DNA of 64,000 bases from Batillaria attramentaria. Lineage: Eukaryota; Mollusca; Gastropoda; Batillariidae. The notes beneath the pieces were generated by a model. It saw only the letters and a list, made by a program, of their open reading frames with translations. It was not told where the DNA came from and ran no database searches. The stretch spans positions 1,007,501 through 1,071,500 of the forward strand of contig JACVVK020000214.1 in NCBI GenBank assembly GCA_018292915.2. Direction: 5' to 3'. Position numbers and translations under genes: made by a program. This document shows, in pieces, positions 1-12,916 of this stretch; the first letter of the stretch is position 1; every line of letters starts with the position of its first letter.

Positions 1-290
1 ATTGTATATATTTAAGATCATATTTTTTTCTTGTGTGGGTGAAGTTACTGGGATTCAGCCTATAAATGGATGTGAAATGAAAACAGTTTATTTATTTATT
101 TATTTTTATTAGTATTTTCTGCCGTAGGCGGAAGATGTTATCGCACAAACATTTTCGTGTGCAATACGGAAGAATTTCAATTAGAAAGTCACGAACCCAG
201 GCTGCTTATGTTTAGTTTTAGTGTTTCGTGGAGCGATTAGTCGTACATAGTCAAGTGAAGCTTAGAAAGGACGGAAAACTGAAATTCAAA

Positions 291-369
291 ATGGACAAGA
301 AATTAACAGTTTTATGCATCACCTTTTGCTTGATGGTGTCTTCCTGTTACTGCCAGAGGGGAAATCCAT
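291..369 (+). CDS. Gene A exon 1: signal peptide
   Basis: The ATG at 291 opens MDKKLTVLCITFCLMVSSC, a basic start followed by a hydrophobic core typical of a secretion signal, with likely cleavage near CYCQ. The exon ends before GTAAGT at 370 in phase 1. No in-frame upstream ATG is visible. Confidence 0.8.
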
Positions 370-601
370 GTAAGTGCACTTTAACGATTCAAGAAATCAG
401 TTTATTTCTCAGTGAACTGACGCATTGCGCCTGCGATGTAAAAATGTTTTCTTTCGTAAGAAGATTTACTGTTGTAAGGAGCCAAAAAATGAATTATACA
501 TTTAAGCATTGCCACTATAGACTATTTCTGGCTCACGTGTGTAAGGAAGTGAGTCTATTTTATTAACCATGCGTCCTCTCTCTCTCTCTCTCTCTCTCTC
601 T

Positions 602-650
<49 letters not shown>

Positions 651-3600
651 GGTGATGGTGACGGATTTCATGGGGGTTATTTACCAGTTTGGTGTACGAG
701 TTAAACAAAAAAAAAAAAAAAAACTGCAGGAAGATTGTAATGAACAAAAAAGAAAAGCACCTGCTTTATAGAGTGAGACTACGAATGGTGGCTCGAATAA
801 AGTAAGTTAAACCGTTACAATGTGTTGTATAAATCCAAATGTTTCATACTGTACTAAAAAAATAATATTCATGAAATCTGCTGTTTTATCATCTTCAGGT
901 GCAACTCTTGTATCACAAGACCCCAACAAGTCGTCTCAGATAACTGCTGAAGAGAAAACAAATATTTCCGTACCGTTTGTTCTGTCGAATTTTGATTGTG
1001 TACGGGATAAAAACTTTACAATTAGAGGCTTTAAGAATGAAACGTCAACAAGTATTAAAAAGACATTGGCATGTGTCTATCGAATCAAGGACGAGCATTG
1101 TTATACATCTGACCCCTGTGTTTGTACCAATGATGGGACATTCAACGTGGTGGTCAGATCAGTCAAAAGATCTGACAAGGAATGGATATGGGAGAGCAGC
1201 ATCACAGATATATCGGTTCCCAGCCCGATTGCGCTGATTGCAACATGTGAGTGTTCAGGTTTACACTTTTTGCATATTAGATCAACAGTAACTCTTTCAT
1301 TGAAGGACAAACACTATGTATTTAATCGTGTCTTTTCTGTGGGTCTAAGAAAACCGAACAAAAGAAAGAACAAGAAAAGTGATCGTAGCCACACCTCAGA
1401 GCTGTTGTCTCTCTATTCCGCATCCCCTACATCTGTATGTTCTTCACACCATCAAGGTTGATTTTATGAGGTGTTCAGCATTACACTTGAACAACCGTTC
1501 CTATAATGACGGATGAATAATTACGATTTTCATAACCTCAAACTTCATTGTTTCTAGGTTCAGTGATTGATTGGTGTATTGCAGATCCAGTGTCTATTGA
1601 CCAGCTGACAATCGAGGCTCATGGATCTCCACTACAAGAACCGGTTGATCAAGGAGACAGTGTGCACGTGCACTGTTTGTTTCACAAGGGCAACCCAGTG
1701 TTGAAACCTACATTATTGGACAGACATGGCCAGGTACTCGAGTCATCTGTACACAGTCACGGCAACATGATGAGGATGAGTCACCAGTTTCACCAGGTTG
1801 AGTGTGATGATGCTGGGATTCTGAGTTGTGAGGCGCCGGGGACAAGGGAAAACAAAACTGCGACTCTTCTCGTCAGATGTAAGCATTGTGATTTTTATCG
1901 TTACCCGATAATGATAAGTATAATGATCTGGATGATAGTATTATGATTGCTTTTCCTGTTGTTGCTGGCAGGTTGAACAGTCCCGTTTGATTAGTTTTTG
2001 ATTCGTTTGTTTCTCGTTTTACTGTGGCATACTAACTAAATTTTAACCCTGCATTCCAACAGCCACCATTCCCATTTGCGATGGTCTTTAGACAAGATGA
2101 GTCAGAGAAAGGAAACTGTGACGCTTTAAGGAAATATCTATACAAAAAGAGTTAACCACGACACTAAACATGACTAAATTTCCGGGTGAGTCGCGCGACA
2201 TTTTAAATTTGTATTAAACATCCCAACTCCAAGTTGTAAGAGGGTAGGTGGTTGGGTGTTTGGGAGTTTAACGTCCTTTTCCGCCACATAAGGGTGATAT
2301 TAAAGACGGGGCAGCGAGAAAAAGCCCGGCACAGATATTTGACCCCAGCCGGGATTCGAACTCTCGACCCGATCATTGAAAGTCCATCGCTCTACCATTC
2401 GGCCACCCCGGCTCCCCCAAGTTGTAAGAAGGCAAAGGATTGGAAGGGGTGGTTTCTGTATCGACATGAACTGTTGGTGACGACCATTCTTATTTAATTG
2501 TCATACGCATACTTCCAGGTCCACCAAAGTTTGTGAAAGGGCAGGGTCAGAATGTCTCCATAGCTGGTACCCAAGTGGTCGTCACTTTTGACATCCGTAC
2601 CCACACAAATATGACGACAGGATGCCACCTGACACCTCTGGACGCAGAAACAGTACAAAGGGCGACCGACTGCTCACAGTAATACATTTGTTTTGTTTTG
2701 TCTTCTCTTTGCCATTTCCAGTTTGTTTTTCTGATGTTTTGAATTAACCTTTCTTCACGGTTTTTTTTTCCTGAAAAAAATTCAAGTTTTGGTAATGTAT
2801 TCTAGACCTTTACAAAATGATATTTTCATGACGTTTGTACATCCGTCAATACGGACCAGACCTAAATACACTCAGAAGAATAAAAAAAAAGAATAAAAAT
2901 GTTTTTAATATTTATCATTAACTTCTTCCCCAGAGCTGTCCAAGTGACGGGCCCCCCGCCCGATATGACACTGACTGTCCATCTGGTGAACATGACGATT
3001 CAAGACGAGGGACTGTGGCGCCTGACAGTGTCCAATGATGTGGACGTAGAAAACGCCGACTATGCTGACTTCTGGCTTGTGGTAGCAAAGCGTATGTATG
3101 CCTATTGCCAGGGTCATTGTTTTTCTGTCTGTCACGTGATCACAACTCAGTCTGAATTTCACCCAAAGTACCTTGATCTGTATTGACAAATGCCTTCGAC
3201 CTGTCTGGGTCATTGCAAAAACAAAACAAAACAAAACAAAAATTCCTCCCGCAATACAAAATATCAAGTCCGTTGGAAAAGTAAGTGGACAACAATATGA
3301 TTTCAAAGGACGATACAATCGTGTTTGTGCAGAATCTGTTCCTGCCAGCGTGTCAGAGCTGTCCATGTTTGCCATGCAGAAGTCCGTGACAAGTTTCGTA
3401 GACCAGAACACGTCTGTTGACGTTGTATGTTTCTGGCATGAGGGCAACCCTCCTGTCACTGCCCGCCTGTTGGACAGACACGGGGTAGAGATGGAAGGCA
3501 GCATCTACAGCAGTGGACAGATCCGATACAGGTTTCCTGCTGTGGGCTGTCAGGACGCTGGCCTCATTCGATGTGAAGCACCAGGGGCTAGTCACAATGA

Positions 3601-6600
3601 ATCAGTGAGACTTCTCGTGAAATGTAAGTGTACATCTTGATTTCAGCGTGTGGACCCCCGCATTTTCCGCGCCGCTTTCGCTGCACGGTCTGAGAGGCCG
3701 TTGATCTTTTGAACCACCGGTCCTCCTTATTGGATATTGGGCAAAAGACGCTTAACTCCTACAGAAAAATTAGTGTTTTGTTTTGAAAGATTGGATTTGG
3801 TATCGTAATTCTAAATGCCGTAACACAAGAGCTCTATGGCATACTACGCTAGTTTCTGGTTTGAACAGTTTCACTCGTGAGTGCGCATGTACGCTCCAAA
3901 TACTCGATTTTGTTGATTAGTGGAGCTTTAAATACGAGACAGTGTTGTTTACACTTTGCGCGAGTGGTCATTCAAATTCTACGACTGTTGTTACACTACT
4001 GCAGCGCTCAGTGTTGTCAACGCGTCATTGAGTACGCCTCTGTTCGCTCAGTGCGCGTGTTACGCGATATACGTGTACCTGCGTAGTTCATGTACTGCGC
4101 AATTTTTTGCGTTGTTCATGAAATGTCCAACGCTGTTGCATAGTTCATGAACTGTGCAACGATGCTGCGCAGTTCATGAAATACGCAAAGTAGAACTGCT
4201 CATTACATGAACTGCGCAAAGGGTGTAATCTCGGTGGTGAACACGAATCGCAGATTGCGAATTTCATGAACTAGGCAGTTTTACCAGAGACCGACATCTG
4301 AACATAATTCAGTATGACGCGACAGAGGCAGATGAAAATCAAAATGACCATTTTCATAGTATCAGAGCAGCTGCAGCACAGGTCTAAAACGACAAGCAAA
4401 AAGAATGCTCGACCGATCAGTTGCGAAAATGAAGGCTCTTGATGTTGGCGATAACGTTCTTGTACCAGTGTCTGAGTTTGATCGGGGGAGGGGGGATTGG
4501 TGACTGGTGTTGTCATAGAAAAAAGTGAGAGAGGGTTCAAAATAGGAACAAAAGCTGGGGTTTTATCGGGGGTATTTGCACGAAACCAAATTGAAATGAC
4601 AAAGTTTAATAAGATTACATGCGACATAATCCCATCAGATGAGATGTCCATCCGTACAGCTGTTCGCTTGTTGTCGGTGGGTGAGGGTCAGGGAAAGGTG
4701 AAATGCTCTTGCAAGACAGGATGTCTTAAAAAATCAGGTGCAAATGTTTCAAAAACAAAAGAGATTGCACCAGTGCATGTCATCCCCATATTACTTGCAA
4801 GAATATTCCGCTACAGTTTCGATTGACATTGGATGAGGTCAGAATTTAGTGGGTTTTTTTTTATTTTTGTTTGTTTTGTTTTGCTGTGGCAATAAAGATA
4901 AACAGCGACATCGCATAGTTCATGAAATTCACAATCTGCGATTCGTGTTCACCACCGAGATTACTAGACACCCTTTGCGCAGTTCATGTAATGAGCAGTT
5001 CTACTTTGCGTATTTCATGAACTGCGCAGCATAGTTGCACAGTTCATGAACTATGCAACAGCGTTGGACAGTTCATGAACTACGCAAAAAAATGCGCAGT
5101 ACATGAACTACGCAGGTACACGTATATCGCGTAACACGCGCATTACGGACGCTGTCACTGTGCAGGTGTCTAAGTGGTGTGATGTTAGATATCACGAAAA
5201 CAGCTGAGAACGATCTGTGAGTATAAAAATGGTAGCATTAGCCCCTTTAAACAATGATTGATTTCTCGTTCCTTTTCAGGTCCACCCACGTTCATCAATT
5301 CCCATTCCAATACAATTACCGTAAACTCAGGCCAAGACACGAGGGGAGAATTCCTAGTCCGGACTCACACGACAGCGATTACTGAATGTGTGATGTTTCA
5401 ATCCAAGTCTGACGTTAATGGACAGAGAGGTTCTTTAGACATGGCACCAAAAGCCCTCGAATGCGCCAGGTAAAAACAATTTTAGAACACCACAATTGCT
5501 ATTACTGACTGTTGAATGAACTGGAAAACTCCAGATCACGAGGCAGAGCCAGATGCCAACGTCCAATATGATAAGGGCAAAGCATTGATAATATCCCAGG
5601 TATAGGGCTGAATTTAGTTTTAAAAAAAAAAAAAACTTGTAAAACCGTGTGTTCTATTCCATTCAAGAGTACAGGTTTTTAAATCCCATTTTGCGTGAAT
5701 TTCTTCCCAACTGTTGATTACTCGCAATGTCTGCTAGGTGTATGTGCTGTATCTTTTCCATCTTATTGGAAGAAAAACGTTGCTGTATGTACTTTGTGAT
5801 GATGGCTACAGAGGTCAACATTTTCAGCTTTGTTGAGCTGACTGGTACCCCGCCTGACCTCGTGCTGATTCTCCGACTGGTGAAAGTGAGGCCAGAGTAT
5901 GAGGGACGGTGGCAGCTTAATCTCACCAACGAAGTTGGAACAGGACACGTGGAGTTTGCCCTGGTAGTCAGAGAAGGTATGCATACCCAAAGCACACAGG
6001 GCCGTTCAACAAGGTGTTGATTCGTGTAGTCTAGATACATGAACCTCTTTCATTATGAATTTCATTACAAATGATTTTGAAATATGATAGGATACATCAA
6101 ATTGAAATTGTCGCGCTTTGGCTGAAAGGTGTTATAATTATAGTGAAATCGTATGATATTTTCTTATCTTAGCTCATCTTATTTTATCTAATCCGCCTTT
6201 GGCACCATTCGGAAAACTGAGGACGTTAATCCCCCAAACACCCACCCACCCCTGCATTCGGTCAGTTCTACAGTTCGACCTCAACATTTCATTAATCCAT
6301 TAGGCATGTGCTTTGACTTTGGGATTTGTTGAATGTCTTAGCTACGTGGAAAGTGATTACCGGCGCTGGTGTTGCTGCGTTTGTGCTTCTCGTTGTCATC
6401 ATTACTGCAGCTGTCTGTCTAAGAAAAGGTGAGGTACAACAATCCAGTTTATGGCAAACGCCATCTCTTAAAATACAAAAACAAAAAGGCAAAAGAATTT
6501 AAAAAACAAGGAGGAACGGCCCCGTCCTACAAAGTTGTTTCTCCAAATTTCATGTTATTTTGTCTGTTTTGTTGTTATTGTTGCCGGTTCTCCCCTCTCC

Positions 6601-6708
6601 AAGTTCTACCAATGACACTAGATCCTCTACGACCTCGACCGATTAGTCACGTGACTGGGGGTGGGGCCGGGTGGGGGGAGAGAGAGAGACAGACAGACAG
6701 ACAGAGAC

Positions 6709-6760
<52 letters not shown>

Positions 6761-6923
6761 TGGGTGTTTAGGAGTTTAACGTCCTTTTCCACCACGTAAG
6801 GGTGCTTTCTAAGACGGGGCAACGAGAGAAAGGCCAGCACAAACATTTGGCCCCAGCCGGGATTCGAACTCTCGACCCGAGCATTGAAAGTCCAACGCTC
6901 TACCATTCGGCCACCCTGGCTCC

Positions 6924-6977
<54 letters not shown>

Positions 6978-8648
6978 CAGTTCCGTGAACTAAACATTTG
7001 ACGTCAGCCTCAGGCAGGTCGTCATACACAGACAGAGAGATGACGTCAATTCCGCGAACTAAACATTTTCACGTCAGCCTCTAGCATAGTCATGGTCTCC
7101 TCTCTCCTGAAATCGAGAGTCATGGATCCTAGCGTAGAAAAAAAATTAACACATTAATATCTCTGTGGTGGCTGGACCAATATTTAAATACTGATAGGAT
7201 ACAAGTGACGCTGAATAACGCTCCATGAAAATATACACTTTGGCCTTACAAGCTACCGTGCATGATTGTCTGAGTGGAAAATGCCCAACTCTAACACTGC
7301 GAGCTGAGGTTCGTCTGCTTGGCAGCCATTTGCAAGGTGTCGGCGCATGCGTGCCTGAATAGAAAACCGCGGGAAAAGTCGGAGATTTCTAAAGGTGGGC
7401 AGATCAGACAAAAGCTGACAGAATAACAGGAATTGGTGTAATATCTATTTGTCAGTCTCAAAAACAGTTGGCTGAAAAATCTCACAGGTCCTGTACTGCT
7501 TTCTACAAGCTTTTCTTAATAAAAAAAATTCACTGACCCAGCGAAAAGATCTTTCAACTAAAACGTGAGTCAGTTCAAGATCCCTCGAATCTGACAGGCC
7601 GGCATGCTGATTCCTCCCAACCGCATAGCAGAAAGATCTACACAAACACACGAGATTTTTCTTTGATGACCGACTGAACAAAATTTCTGATTACCACTGA
7701 TTTGATGTGATCACTGATGTGTGAGTGTCAGTTTATGTCACTTATGTCTCTCTAGATCTAGATTGTGAGCCGACAAGCATATTCACGTGGAAGGATGGTA
7801 GTGAGGAGAAAGAATAAAAGGAAAAAAGGGGGCGGAGGGTAAAATACGGCAAGCACTATTACACAGCTGCTGTACTTTTTAAACTTTACAAAATCACCGT
7901 CACATAATCCAGTGTGTTAAATTGTACGTGCAGTTTTGCTTTCCAGGGACAAGGTCGGTGTAAACTAGCATGCATAATCAAACGCAAAACAGTAATTAAT
8001 AATGGAAAACGTTGAATCTGAACAGATGATTTAAGTCCATCCTATACAAATCAAGACTCTCATCTTTTTTGTCCCTGTAATGTACCAAGAGCATTACATG
8101 TTTGGCAGCGTGAGCGGGGAAAACCGTCGCAACATGGTTCAAACTGAAAATGTTGCCACTTCGCATTGTCAGACTCTTGACGTCAATGGCACCATGCGCA
8201 TCACGTTTGTATGTGGGCACTTGTTTTCAAATGTTTTTTCCTTTGGAGCGAAGTTTGCTGAAGATGATCAATAAAATTGTATTGATGATCTTTGGTTTTC
8301 CCTCTGTTGTTGTATGTTTCTTAAAAGCATTCATGTCTGTGCTTGGGACTGCTGATAAGACAGTCAAAACGTGCTTGGTGAGTGGATGAGGGTATTTGTA
8401 AATTAGGCTTTTGGTTGTCCTTTGAGTTGGTCAGACCAGACACAGCGAATGGTCAGACATCAGATTCCTGACGGGCGAAGGTTGTCCGATTTCATTTAAG
8501 ACTTTTTTTTAATGTTTGGCAGATAGTACACAATCATTGTATATTTTAATTCATATACAACTAGGTCTGTTGTACTGCAAACAAAAATGCATACATGGGC
8601 ACACCAACCGTATTTATTCATATTTTAGTATTACTTGTACTGTTTAAT

Positions 8649-8700
<52 letters not shown>

Positions 8701-9816
8701 AATGAGAAACATCGAAAGACTTAATGTTCAGGTAGTGTATGTTGAAATTTATCAGCCTTGTGATTAGGACATCACTTGGAAGGTCACACATTATCAAACG
8801 TTTCCTTTTGTACATTTATTTCCAGACACATGTGGATCAGTTACAACACAAACATTTTGGCCAGCGGGGACAAAGTTTACCATTCAGGTTGGAAACATGA
8901 CAGCACATGGAAACTGATCAGATTTAGGATTGACCATACAGTAATGTGTCATGGTAAAAACAAAAACAAAACTAAATACCATTTCTTTCAAATGTTACAA
9001 CAGTGAAACAAGTGCTTGGACAACTAGCAAACTACAGATAACAGAAAATGTATACCTGAAATATATTCTTTAGATTCTCACTGTTCCTTCAGCCCTAGCC
9101 AAGTCAGATTCACACTATATTGTGTCTACTTTGCTTCAGTGTTATAACCTTCAAAATGAAAATGTAGCAGTACAAACAAACATACAACCAACCAGCACAC
9201 CTACAAACATTTCAAACAGAGTTTAGTACTAAATTTATTTCAAAAAGGTGGGGGCGGGGGTATGGCAGTTTGAATTTAGCATCAAGTGTCCGATTAGATG
9301 AGGGAATTTTGGGACTGAATTTCACTAGTGTCAATACTGGAAAAGGTCTTGTCCTATTACAACCGGCTTTGACATCACCATTATGGTAACAAAAGATAAT
9401 TTTAATGAGGGAATTTTAGTGTCCAAGATGCCCAGTCTGTAGATCCTGCAGCAGGTTTAAATCCCATGGTAGGCAAGGATATCACTGGCGATTGCTTTCT
9501 GAGGGGATTTCATATCGGTTAAACATAGACTTAGGCCAGTTTAAGAATATGTAATCTTTGCTCTTAGTTTGTAGTACATGTACATGGATTCGACACAATA
9601 GAGGTTGTCTGGTACGCTTGTTGCTAACTTTAACATTAAAACAAAAAAGCAAAAGTGGACCTAACTAAACTTACCACTTGGTGTTGACTTGAATAATCGC
9701 CATGTTGAACATGATATCAGATGATGACACATTTGTAAACATATTTGCAGGAGCTGGTTGTTTTGAGCAGGAGCTGGGCCTGAAATAAATGCATACATGC
9801 AGATCAAAGTGATGTT

Positions 9817-9867
<51 letters not shown>

Positions 9868-12800
9868 CCCACAGATCTGTAAAAAAAAAAAAAAAAAATT
9901 GTGATGGTGTGCATGGTTTCTCTTCAGTCCTCATTTGTACTGATCTTGCATGATACATGTACTTCATAGACTGTTCAAACACACACAAAACACTTTGGTA
10001 TACAGCTGACTTGTACTGCAGGCTTACTGAAATAGCTGCTGGTGAGTCTGACATGAGATCTATCTGTACACTGCCTGAGATCATACTTGCAATACCTATG
10101 TACAGACCAATGCCACAGCAAAATGCACAGTGTGCCCTGCTTTTCAGTCCCCCCCCCCCCCACACACACACACACACACTTCCTGCTGCACCAATGCACA
10201 CCTATCTGTCTAGCATACTGGTTTGTTCAGTGCTCTGCAATAACATGACAAAGTCCAGGGAAAAGAATATCCCAAGTGTCTATCATGTCACAGTCAGCAG
10301 GGGGAAAACACAGTAGGACCATGCTCACCTTCGTAGAATGGATACTGTCTGTGTATGTGATTATTAAAACTGCTGTGAGAGTCAGAATCTAATGTAGCAC
10401 TCCCTCCAGTTTTACTCCGTTGCCTCCCAGTACTGCATCTACTCATCCCTCTCCAACTTTCCTGGACTCCCTTCACAGTACACATCTTCCACACCCACCG
10501 GAACTCGACTGATTAGTGTAGATTGATCACCTCCTCCTTCCCATCATCAGAGTCATTTTCTTCCAATTCTTCTACATGCCCGAAGGAATCAGGAAAACCG
10601 CCGTCCAAATCTACGAATCTTGCCACACTCTAATCTTCACTTTCTGCACCATTCCCCTGAATATTGAACAAAATTCCACGATTATCCCCATTACGTAATG
10701 ATCGCGCCGCCATCTTGTTGATACGAAAATCTAAAGTAGATTTTCACACGAACATTTATAGAAACTTAAAACCACTAGTAGATAAATATTGCTGTTTGAT
10801 GTGAGGAGCGAGACCGCGTCCTTCGACTTTGCGAAACTCAGTATTCAGAATATCCCAGGTCAGTAAACCACTGAATATTTCGCTAACGTCATATTTTGAA
10901 AAAAATTGAATCTCGCCTGCCAAAGTCGCTGACGTGTTCTACACGGTTGCTGAGGAAGCAATAGACAAGAAATGCAGTAATTCTGAGTTATACAAACGCC
11001 ACCAGCGACATAGTGAAGTACAATCCGGGAGCAGTATGTTACTGGTATGAGTGATCGAGTGCGAACATTTCAAGATAATAGATAGATCTGGTTCCTGCCT
11101 GGTCTGTACAATTTAGTAACTGCAGACATGTATCCGTAAAGGCTTTCTTTGAAACTTGAAGCAGGCTTTTCAGTTCTAGCATTTAAAGATCTAAAACCAC
11201 TCTAGTCAATGTCCTAAAATAGTCGGCTGCTAACTAAGACAAAGGTATCAGTGACGCGACGTTACTTTGCTTGTAGATACTCACACGCTTCCTTGTCGGA
11301 CTCAGACGACAATCTCTGTCTAACTGACAGAGATCATATTGTTTTGAAATAAAGGGGGAAAATGGACGTACAAATACAGTACACTCAAACACACTGCTTA
11401 CCTTCAACCACGACGAAGAAATCACAACGCGGATTGAGACTGATTGAGGAAGTATCCGTGTTAGTATCCTTTCGTGAAAAATGTCGCAGGAAAGTGCGCG
11501 CGGGTTGGTGTGAGGGCAATTGGGAGATAATTAAAACATGGAAGATAACTCTGAAATAACAATGAGTTCATTCCCTTCAGTTTTCGCTGTGCGCCATAAG
11601 GGATCCCATTCTAACTTCCGCAGACGGCCGGTTGAAGCCGTGAACATTTCAATCAAGTTCAGCTATAAACATCATCGTACAGCTTAGGTACGCTGTCAGT
11701 TTTCTTATATTAGCCTGACGTTTACCTGTGCCATAGCCACCACGAAAAAAATGTAGCCACCAAAAAGTTTCTTCGCTTGGATCCCTGACCCAGGATGTGA
11801 CTTCCCCGATCACTCATGGGTTACCCGGACTACCTCTAGCACTGCTATCGTCTGAGGAAGCTTGTTTATGTCTTGTGATTTCCCTGTTGGCTTTGTGGCT
11901 TCCCCGATTGAATTATTTTTCACATGAAATCTGGAAGATCTAGAGGGCTGGTTAAATGTCGGAGGCAGTGACGATACTTGCTTATTTTGTCTGTGAACTA
12001 AGCGTTTGACGTCAGCTTCACACTGGTGGTATGACAGATGATGCTTGTGCATGTCTTGTGATTTCCCTGTTGCTTTTGTGACTTCCCTGGCTGAACTAAT
12101 TTTTACATAAAATCTGGAAGATCTAGAGGGCTGGTGAAACATGGACTAGAATACCTTGGATTGTACTTATGAAATCGAAAATTTGGAACTCTTTTGACCG
12201 GTGCTTCTCGCAGAAACTTGAAAAAGTTATGTTTATCTAAAAGTTCAGTTATTCTAAATGCTAAAGATATAATAGTGCAGTAGTTCCTGTCATATGTGCA
12301 GTTGTCACACTAGACAAAAACGCCGGGATGATAAGTAATTTGCAGTAGTCTTTTCATAGATATTTGATCTTATGTGCAAACCACCCCTACCTCGGAAATA
12401 TTTTTTTTACACAAAACCAGTCAGAGCTACAGAGCTGTAGCACTAATCAATGCAGTGTGATTGGGTGAACTTCCAAAGTCTAGAAAATGAAGGAATTTGA
12501 ACAACTTTTTCGAAAAAATTACTCTTCTGAAAATGCGGCAGGCTAAAAATCGTGAAAGGTAGCTCTGGAGAAGGTGATTTCCCATTTTATCTCAAAGTAA
12601 AAAGGCCTCCATCGAGGTGGTTTAGGAGATAGCCATCATTACATCCGTCCACACACACACACACACACACACGTCATTCCCGCCAAAAAGAACGCAGCAG
12701 CAAAGTGTGCACGTAAGGTGTCTATGACGCAGATTTCGTTACGTCACTGTGTGCGTGAAAGTAAGTATTGTTTGGAGAAACGTCACAGTCTTGTTTTGTA

Positions 12801-12885
12801 TCACTGAAACTTGCTGCTGCGCGTAGCAAAATCTGCCCCGTCTCATAAAGTTGTTTCTCTATAGAGAAACAACTTAAAAAGACCC

Positions 12886-12916
<31 letters not shown>

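Larger units (their letters stand above)
7087..11833. mobile_element. 4.7-kb insertion with 8-9 bp target duplication
   Basis: This block interrupts a repeat whose unsplit copy (36613-38250) gives the empty site. CCTCTAGCA occurs at both borders (7078-7086, 11833-11841), an 8-9 bp target duplication. The ends read TAGTCATGG and the complement of TAGTCCGGG, short imperfect inverted ends. This fits a hAT or Mutator-type DNA transposon. No transposase is readable. A short - strand frame at 10713 (MAARSLRNGDNRGILFN) could be a decayed first exon. The rest holds (CA)n tracts at 8652 and 9821 and no gene I can identify. Confidence 0.6.

Noticed and set aside
3877..5170. CRISPR-like array because of evenly spaced GTTCATGAA repeats
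   Set aside because: The repeats are variable, arranged in two inverted arms, and the genome is eukaryotic; a foldback transposon explains them.
6643..7029. Leu-Ser repeat protein
   Set aside because: Product of translating (GA)n/(TC)n tracts around a SINE.
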